A stretch of 7,243 nucleotides of DNA from Erysipelotrichaceae bacterium (GTDB lineage: Bacteria; Bacillota_I; Bacilli_A; Erysipelotrichales; Erysipelotrichaceae): the NCBI GenBank assembly GCA_030533035.1, contig JAUNJW010000102.1, forward strand, positions 1-7,243. The letters run 5' to 3'. The notes beneath the pieces were generated by a model. That model was given only the letters and a program-made list of their open reading frames with translations. It made no database searches and had not been told where the DNA came from. The translations under genes were made by a program, and so were the position numbers. Each line of letters starts with the position of its first letter. Positions within the stretch are counted from its first letter, which is position 1. This document shows positions 1-4,106 of the stretch, piece by piece.

Positions 1-312
1 ATCCATGACAGAATCGCAAAGGAAGAAGTACTGGCCAAAGGCTACACCTGCGTCAGCGCCATGACATATGCCACCGACCTGAAAGCCAAGATCGTCAAGG
101 CAAGAGTATCTGTATTATACAAAGACACAGAAAAAGATGAGGATGTCATCCGGGGAATCCACGAAGAGGACAACATCCGCATCAACTGGCACAAAGCGCA
201 CAGCGATACACAATGGGGCGATCTGAAAACATACGATATTGCCCTTAACACCGACGTCTTCGGCCGTGATTACAGTGCACAGCTGCTGGCAAAAATCATG
301 AAAGCTGAATAA
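1..312 (+). CDS. Cytidylate-kinase-like family protein, C-terminal part
   Basis: The reading frame is open from base 1 to the TAA at 310-312 and gives 103 residues, so the gene starts upstream of the window; the Met codon at 61 is internal. The C-terminal pattern fits the cytidylate-kinase-like P-loop family (AAA_26 type): a basic segment with DLKAKIVKAR, then D57-x-x-R60, W72-G-D74, and YD (78-79) followed by ALNT, counted from the first visible residue. In that family these elements form the lid and the substrate-binding C-terminal region. The P-loop itself would lie in the missing half. Family members are usually about 200 residues, so roughly half is present. The family is named for resemblance to CMP kinase; the true substrate of most members is not established. 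A terminator follows immediately. Confidence 0.72.
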   Translation: MHDRIAKEEVLAKGYTCVSAMTYATDLKAKIVKARVSVLYKDTEKDEDVIRGIHEEDNIRINWHKAHSDTQWGDLKTYDIALNTDVFGRDYSAQLLAKIMKAE

Positions 313-316
313 AGCA

Positions 317-346
317 AAAACAGACAGGAAAAATCCTGCCTGTTTT
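317..346. terminator. Hairpin terminator, probably bidirectional
   Basis: Arms 317-329 and 334-346 form a 13-bp stem around a 4-base loop, with one mismatch. On the plus strand the stem is flanked by A-rich and T-rich runs (ending TTTTCGTT), which suits termination of the kinase-like gene 4 bases after its stop codon. The minus-strand transcript also ends in a T-rich stretch (TGTTTTTGC), so the site can end transcripts of the convergent gene at 541-990. The single mismatch is A-C in plus-strand RNA but G-U in minus-strand RNA, so the minus-strand hairpin should be the more stable one. Confidence 0.75.
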
Positions 347-391
347 CGTTCAGAGACCCCGTGCCCGCCCTCGTCAGAAGCGGTCAACGAT

Positions 392-478
392 ATGGTGATA
401 AGTGTGAATTGTTCAGACTGCGCTTATGCGTTTTCGGGACATTACGATAAACAATGCACCTGTCCGCGGTGCGCCTGA
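392..478 (+). CDS. Possible 28-residue cysteine-rich mini-protein
   Basis: An ATG at 392 opens 28 codons ending at TGA 476-478. The product has Cys at 7, 10, 22, 24 and 27 and His at 17, arranged as CxxC-x11-CxCPRC, which resembles a minimal zinc ribbon. The Shine-Dalgarno match is poor (AGAAG at 376-380, 11 bases before the ATG), there is no visible promoter, and the frame stays open upstream without another ATG. It could be a real small protein, the fossil end of a larger zinc-ribbon gene, or chance. I do not recognise a family and would not assign a function. Confidence 0.25.
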   Translation: MVISVNCSDCAYAFSGHYDKQCTCPRCA

Positions 479-505
479 GTGCGGACTCATTCTCAGCCGC
501 TGAGA
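462..505. repeat. Cluster of overlapping inverted repeats in the convergent intergenic region
   Basis: Three inverted repeats lie side by side: GTCCGC (462-467) with GCGGAC (481-486); TGAGT (476-480) with ACTCA (485-489); and TCTCAG (491-496) with CTGAGA (500-505), the last with a 3-base loop. The first two share bases and cannot form together. None is followed by a clear T-run on either strand, so they are not obvious terminators. They sit in what would be the long 3' untranslated region of the minus-strand gene ending at 541. The rest of 347-540 shows nothing else I can name. Confidence 0.4.
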
Positions 506-540
506 TCTCGTTCACCCCGCTGATGACTACCTGCTCTGTT

Positions 541-990
541 TTAAATCTCGGTTGTCCAGTTTGTCTCCTGGATTTTGTTTTCAAGCTGGCGCAGCTGTTT
601 TGAAAGCTGGTCAGCTTTTTTGGTGAGCTCTCTGACATTGACCGAGCTGATGATTCTGATTTCAGAATTCCTGGCTCTCTGATAAGAGGTGCTGGCTTCT
701 GAAATAAGAGACCTGTAGGCGTCAATCTGGACGGTCAGCATATCCCGTTCCGCCAGCATTTCCGTCAGCGTCTTGTCACCTGCCTTCACACTGGCATTGG
801 CCAGGTTGATGGCGGCGATCAGTTTCGTCTGGTCCTTTATGCATTTATTTAATTCTTTCAGCAGTTCCTGCGGATCCTCAGCCGGCTGGTCGCCTTCCTG
901 GATCAGGGCATTGTCAGTCAGGCGTACCTTCAGCTGCTCAATTCTGCGGCTGTTGTCAGCTCTTTCCTGAAGCGCTTCAGCTAATTTCAT
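541..990 (-). CDS. DIP1984 family protein
   Basis: This 149-residue protein matches what I know of the DIP1984 family, sometimes labelled septicolysin in annotations: it starts MKLAEAL with a basic helical region, has QEGDQPAEDP at 31-40, TLTEMLAERD at 74-83, SEIRIISSVNV at 109-119 and the characteristic end QETNWTTE. Length is typical of the family. The composition is mostly charged and leucine-rich with heptad-like spacing, suggesting long helices or coiled coils; there is no signal peptide or membrane segment, so it should be cytosolic. The biochemical role is unknown, and the septicolysin label should not be read as evidence for toxin activity. The start at 990 is supported by GGAGG (1000-1004 on the complement), 9 bases upstream. 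It is transcribed divergently from the MFS transporter gene. Confidence 0.88.
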   Translation of the reverse strand: MKLAEALQERADNSRRIEQLKVRLTDNALIQEGDQPAEDPQELLKELNKCIKDQTKLIAAINLANASVKAGDKTLTEMLAERDMLTVQIDAYRSLISEASTSYQRARNSEIRIISSVNVRELTKKADQLSKQLRQLENKIQETNWTTEI

Positions 991-1001
991 ACAAACGTTC
1001 C

Positions 1002-1031
1002 TCCGGCATTATTATATTGTGCGGTGCCGGA
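1002..1031. promoter_or_regulatory. 7-bp inverted repeat around the DIP1984 -10 box (possible operator)
   Basis: TCCGGCA (1002-1008) and TGCCGGA (1025-1031) are exact inverted copies separated by 16 bases, with arm centres 23 bp apart, about two helical turns. The repeat encloses the minus-strand -10 box. That spacing suits a dimeric repressor, but no regulator gene is adjacent, so binding is only a suggestion. Confidence 0.3.
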
Positions 1032-1039
1032 ATACACAA
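1011..1039 (-). promoter_or_regulatory. Predicted promoter of the DIP1984 gene
   Basis: On the minus strand a perfect TATAAT (complement of 1011-1016) lies 17 bases from TTGTGT (complement of 1034-1039), a weak but acceptable -35. The start of transcription would fall near 1004-1005, which places the Shine-Dalgarno sequence (998-1004) at the very 5' end of the message and gives an untranslated leader of only about 14 bases. The -10 match is strong; the exact start site is inferred. Confidence 0.5.
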
Positions 1040-1061
1040 AGCCGTCTGAAAAAGGTACAAT
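1033..1061 (+). promoter_or_regulatory. Predicted promoter of the MFS transporter gene
   Basis: TACACA (1033-1038, 4 of 6 consensus bases) and TACAAT (1056-1061, 5 of 6) are separated by 17 bases. Transcription would start near 1068, leaving a leader of about 33 bases with the ribosome-binding site AAGGGGAG at 1083-1090, 10 bases before the ATG at 1101. The -35 is weak. It overlaps the -35 of the divergent DIP1984 promoter almost base for base. Confidence 0.4.
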
Positions 1062-1100
1062 GAAATCAGTTCGAAATAACAAAAGGGGAGTACGTTATTT

Positions 1101-2345
1101 ATGAAAAGCAGACATATCATGGTTCTGATTGCGATGTGCGGCCTGGCGGCAGCTGTGGTCGGTGTTGCTATCAATACAGCCGGTGTCTTCTTCGCTCCGA
1201 TGGCGGAAGGCCTGGGAGTAGGCCGCGGCAGTGTGGCGCTGTCTTTGACAATCATGTCCATTACCGCGTCAATTGCCGGTATTCTCGCGCCGAGGATTCT
1301 GAAAGAAGGCAATCTGAAAATTGTTATTATTGTCTCTGCCGCATTGCTTGTCGGCACAACGCTGGCGCTTTCTGTATGCAACGCGATCTGGCAGGTATAT
1401 GCGCTGAGTGTCATCCGCGGCATCGGTGACGGCCTGATCAGCTTTGTGACAATCACGATGATACTGAATTACTGGTTCCTGGCGAAGCATGGCCTGATCA
1501 CGTCCATTGTCATGGCTTTTTCCGGCGTGCCGGGCGTCATCCTTTCACCGTTCTATACAAAAATCATCGCTTCCTCCGGCTGGCGGACCGGCTATGTCGC
1601 AGTCGCGGTTTCAATTCTGATTTTCTGTCTGCCTGCGATTCTTTTCCCGCTGAGCATCCGGCCGGAAAAGGCGGGCGTGAAGCCTTACGGTTACGAGGAA
1701 TTCATGAAGGCGAAAGAAGAAGGCCAGGTTCTCAAGCTTGAACCGACAAGAGCTGTCTTCAATTTTGCCAACCCGAAATTCATTCTCGCCATCATTGTTA
1801 CGATCTGCACAAACTCTGTGGCGGCCATGCCCCAGCACTTCCCGGGCTATGCCACCTCAATCGGCTTCGCGGCGGAAGTCGGCGCTCTGATGCTGTCTGT
1901 ATCCATGGCCTGCAACATCGCCTCCAAGCTGCTGTTCGGCGTCATGTCAGATAAATATGGCGCCTATAAGTCCGTTGTGATCATGAGCTTTGTCAATATC
2001 GCGGCAATTCTGATCCTGCTGTTCTTCCGCAACTCACTGGCACTTTACGCCGGCGCCGGCATGTATGCCTTCACATATTCCATTTCCGCGGTCGGCATTG
2101 CGATTGTGGCGGGCTATCTCTTCGGCATGGATCATTATTCCACCGTTTATCCGATCCTGAGTTTTGTCGGCGGTGTTTCCAACGCTGTCGCTTCCGCTAT
2201 GGTCGGTTCCCTTTATGATGTTACCGGTACATACACAATCAACTTCTGGCTGTTCCTGGGAATGCAGATGCTGCTGCTCGTTGCTCTGACAGCGGCCTGC
2301 TCAATCCGCAAGCGGGAGCGTCATACCGGTATTGAAACTGTCTGA
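1101..2345 (+). CDS. Major facilitator superfamily transporter, OFA/MCT-like
   Basis: A 414-residue integral membrane protein with about 12 hydrophobic helices in two halves, joined by a charged cytoplasmic loop at roughly residues 187-220. First-half helices lie near 7-30, 43-65, 73-92, 97-120, 131-153 and 164-185; the second half runs from about 227 to 400. The loop after helix 8 carries the MFS signature G280-x-x-S-D284-K-x-G287 with following basic residues. RGIGDG (106-111), GLITSIVMAFSG (131-142) and GGVSNAVASAMVGSLYD (357-373) resemble oxalate/formate-antiporter and monocarboxylate-type MFS proteins. It probably moves a small organic anion by symport or antiport, but the substrate cannot be read from the sequence. 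The start is fixed by AAGGGGAG 10 bases upstream. It appears monocistronic, with a hairpin after the stop. Confidence 0.88.
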   Translation: MKSRHIMVLIAMCGLAAAVVGVAINTAGVFFAPMAEGLGVGRGSVALSLTIMSITASIAGILAPRILKEGNLKIVIIVSAALLVGTTLALSVCNAIWQVYALSVIRGIGDGLISFVTITMILNYWFLAKHGLITSIVMAFSGVPGVILSPFYTKIIASSGWRTGYVAVAVSILIFCLPAILFPLSIRPEKAGVKPYGYEEFMKAKEEGQVLKLEPTRAVFNFANPKFILAIIVTICTNSVAAMPQHFPGYATSIGFAAEVGALMLSVSMACNIASKLLFGVMSDKYGAYKSVVIMSFVNIAAILILLFFRNSLALYAGAGMYAFTYSISAVGIAIVAGYLFGMDHYSTVYPILSFVGGVSNAVASAMVGSLYDVTGTYTINFWLFLGMQMLLLVALTAACSIRKRERHTGIETV

Positions 2346-2379
2346 GCAGAGGGCATCTTTCAAAACACATGGATTCAGG

Positions 2380-2422
2380 GGGCGGTGCTGTATTTCAGAC
2401 ACCGCCCGTTTCTTACCTTTTC
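2380..2422 (+). terminator. GC-rich hairpin after the MFS gene
   Basis: GGGCGGTG (2380-2387) pairs perfectly with CACCGCCC (2400-2407); CTG/CAG inside extends the stem past one bulged A, leaving a loop TATTT. A broken T-rich tract (GTTTCTTACCTTTTC) follows. It is 35 bases after the transporter's stop, so it most likely terminates that transcript. Only 15 bases separate it from the Shine-Dalgarno of the next gene, with no room for a promoter between, so it may instead act as a leader structure for that gene. Confidence 0.65.
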
Positions 2423-2429
2423 AGGAGGT
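2423..2429 (+). promoter_or_regulatory. Ribosome-binding site that fixes the rtcB start
   Basis: AGGAGGT is an almost perfect anti-Shine-Dalgarno match, 7 bases before the ATG at 2437 and 10 before the adjacent in-frame ATG at 2440. It rules out the in-frame TTG at 2332, which lies inside the MFS gene and has no such site. Confidence 0.85.
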
Positions 2430-2436
2430 ATTCATT

Positions 2437-3678
2437 ATGATGGAAATCAAAGGAAAATACGCAGAGGCAAAAATCTTCACGGATGATGTGGAGGAGGAAG
2501 CCATTGCCCAGATCACGGAACTGCTGAACCAGCCCTTCGCGAAGGATTCCCATCCCCGCTTTATGCCGGATGTCCATGCCGGCAAGGGCTGCACCATCGG
2601 CACAACCATGCACATCAGGGACAAAGTATGCCCGAATCTTGTGGGTGTGGATATCAGCTGCGGCATGCTGGCGGTAAAGATGCCTGTGCGGGAAATCGAT
2701 TTTGAATTGTTTGACCGGACTGTTCACGACAGGGTGCCCGCCGGCAACAATGTCCACCCGAAACCTGTGGCTTCTTTCAGTGAGCTTTCTGAACTGAAAT
2801 GCTGGAAAAGCCTGAAATCCAATCAGACGTATTTCCTGTGCTCCATCGGCACCCTTGGCGGCGGCAACCATTTCATTGAGCTTGATCAGGCGGAAGACGG
2901 TTCCTTATGGCTGATCATCCATTCCGGCTCAAGGAATCTCGGCAAGACGGTCTGTGAGTATTATATGCAGAAGGCACAGGACCAGCTCAAAGGCGGCCGG
3001 ATCCGCAATGAGCAGGAAAGAAAAGAGCTGATTGAAGAGCTGAAGAGAGAAGGCAGGACCTCTGAAATTCCGGATGCCCTGAAGGAACTCTCTGAAAAAC
3101 AGAAAGCGATTCTGGAAGTGCAGAACAAAGACCTGGCTGTCATTGAAGGAAATGACCTGGATGATTATCTCTTTGACTGTGCCATCGTCAACCGCTACGC
3201 GAAGAAGAACAGGGAAACCATGGCGGAACGGATTCTGTCCGCTTACGGCTGGAAACTGAAAGACATGGAATTCTTCCATACCATCCACAATTACATCGAT
3301 ACGGAAGCCAGGATCCTGAGAAAAGGATCCATCTCGGCGAAGAAAGGTGAGAAGCTGATCATTCCGCTGAATATGCGCGACGGCTGTATCATCGGCACCG
3401 GCAGGGGAAATCCGGACTGGAATGAATCCGGTCCCCATGGCGCCGGCCGGAAGATGTCCCGTTCCGCCGCGAAGAGGGAATTGAATATGGAAGACTTCCG
3501 GAGGACAATGGACGGCATCTACAGCACGACGGTCGATGAGTCAACCATTGACGAAGCTCCCTTTGCCTATAAGGATTCAGGATCCATCATTGAAAATGTG
3601 GAGGAAACGGTGGAGATCCTTGAGATCATCAGACCTGTCTACAATTTCAAGGCTTCCGATCTGAACCGCAGGGTCTGA
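2437..3678 (+). CDS. rtcB: RtcB family RNA ligase
   Basis: This 413-residue protein has the expected length for bacterial RtcB (about 400). RtcB joins 2',3'-cyclic-phosphate or 3'-phosphate RNA ends to 5'-hydroxyl ends using GTP and Mn2+, in RNA repair and, in archaea and animals, tRNA splicing. The full ligand set is visible: D72 and C75 in GVDISCG, H145 in GGGNHFIE, H162 in IIHSGSRNLG, H284 in IHNYI, and H334 in PHGAGRKMSRS, the histidine that takes the GMP adduct. The N-terminal RFMPDVHAGKG (41-51) is also family-typical, as is the end IIRPVYNFKA. No archease, RtcA or PrfH gene lies beside it here, so its physiological RNA is unknown. Either ATG 2437 or 2440 may be used. Its terminator overlaps the stop codon. 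No convincing own promoter is visible; TTGAAA at 2332 has only a poor -10 partner. Confidence 0.93.
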   Translation: MMEIKGKYAEAKIFTDDVEEEAIAQITELLNQPFAKDSHPRFMPDVHAGKGCTIGTTMHIRDKVCPNLVGVDISCGMLAVKMPVREIDFELFDRTVHDRVPAGNNVHPKPVASFSELSELKCWKSLKSNQTYFLCSIGTLGGGNHFIELDQAEDGSLWLIIHSGSRNLGKTVCEYYMQKAQDQLKGGRIRNEQERKELIEELKREGRTSEIPDALKELSEKQKAILEVQNKDLAVIEGNDLDDYLFDCAIVNRYAKKNRETMAERILSAYGWKLKDMEFFHTIHNYIDTEARILRKGSISAKKGEKLIIPLNMRDGCIIGTGRGNPDWNESGPHGAGRKMSRSAAKRELNMEDFRRTMDGIYSTTVDESTIDEAPFAYKDSGSIIENVEETVEILEIIRPVYNFKASDLNRRV

Positions 3679-3696
3679 AAAGATCCTGTTTTTTTT
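3669..3696 (+). terminator. Intrinsic terminator overlapping the rtcB stop codon
   Basis: CAGGGTCT (3669-3676) pairs with AGATCCTG (3681-3688) with one G-U pair, closed by a GAAA tetraloop (3677-3680) and followed directly by eight T (3689-3696). The left arm is the codons for the last residues of RtcB and the first base of the TGA stop (3676-3678). It insulates the copper operon, whose promoter begins 12 bases later. Confidence 0.9.
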
Positions 3697-3707
3697 AAGT
3701 GTGTCAG

Positions 3708-3736
3708 TTGACATATACCCTACGGGGGTATATATT
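3708..3736 (+). promoter_or_regulatory. Copper operon promoter
   Basis: A perfect -35 TTGACA (3708-3713) and a -10 TATATT (3731-3736, 5 of 6) are separated by exactly 17 bases. This is the strongest promoter in the window. Transcription should start near 3743 and run through csoR, copA and the HMA gene. The spacer is occupied by a CsoR-type palindrome, so a bound repressor would block polymerase directly. Confidence 0.9.
3713..3733. promoter_or_regulatory. CsoR-type operator 1, in the promoter spacer
   Basis: ATATACCC (3713-3720) and GGGTATAT (3726-3733) are exact inverted copies around TACGG. The pattern ATACCC-G/C-rich centre-GGGTAT is the known recognition type for copper-sensing CsoR repressors. 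It overlaps the last base of the -35 and the first three of the -10. Confidence 0.85.
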
Positions 3737-3752
3737 CATAACGGAAAGAGAA

Positions 3753-3769
3753 ATACCCCCAGGGGGTAT
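3753..3769. promoter_or_regulatory. CsoR-type operator 2, in the 5' leader
   Basis: ATACCCCC (3753-3760) and GGGGGTAT (3762-3769) form a perfect palindrome around one A, closer to the ideal CsoR site than operator 1 and centred 38 bp from it. It lies downstream of the predicted transcription start. Its GGGGG (3762-3766) is also the only Shine-Dalgarno-like sequence before csoR, 14 bases from the ATG. In RNA the same bases can fold into a 6-bp hairpin with loop CCAGG. Confidence 0.82.
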
Positions 3770-3780
3770 CTAACATTGTT

Positions 3781-4092
<312 letters not shown>

Positions 4093-4106
4093 CGAAAGAA
4101 GGATTT

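Noticed and set aside
298..301. Not used: reading SGES instead of TGES in CopA (residues 298-301, bases 4998-5009) as an inactive pump
   Set aside because: Serine for threonine is conservative, the catalytic Glu300 is present and all other P-type motifs are intact.
61..312. Start of the first gene at ATG 61
   Set aside because: The frame is open to base 1 with family-like sequence, and no ribosome site precedes 61; the gene begins outside the window.
384..725. 113-codon minus-strand frame overlapping the DIP1984 gene
   Set aside because: It overlaps a well-matched family gene in another frame and its product is low-complexity and basic; treated as a shadow.
2332..2436. In-frame TTG at 2332 that would extend RtcB by 35 residues
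   Set aside because: It lies inside the MFS gene, has no Shine-Dalgarno, crosses the GC-rich hairpin and adds residues unlike RtcB. AGGAGGT before ATG 2437 fits far better.
2413..3438. Long minus-strand frames opposite rtcB (152 and 169 codons)
   Set aside because: No promoter or ribosome site and no family resemblance; the plus strand carries every RtcB active-site residue.
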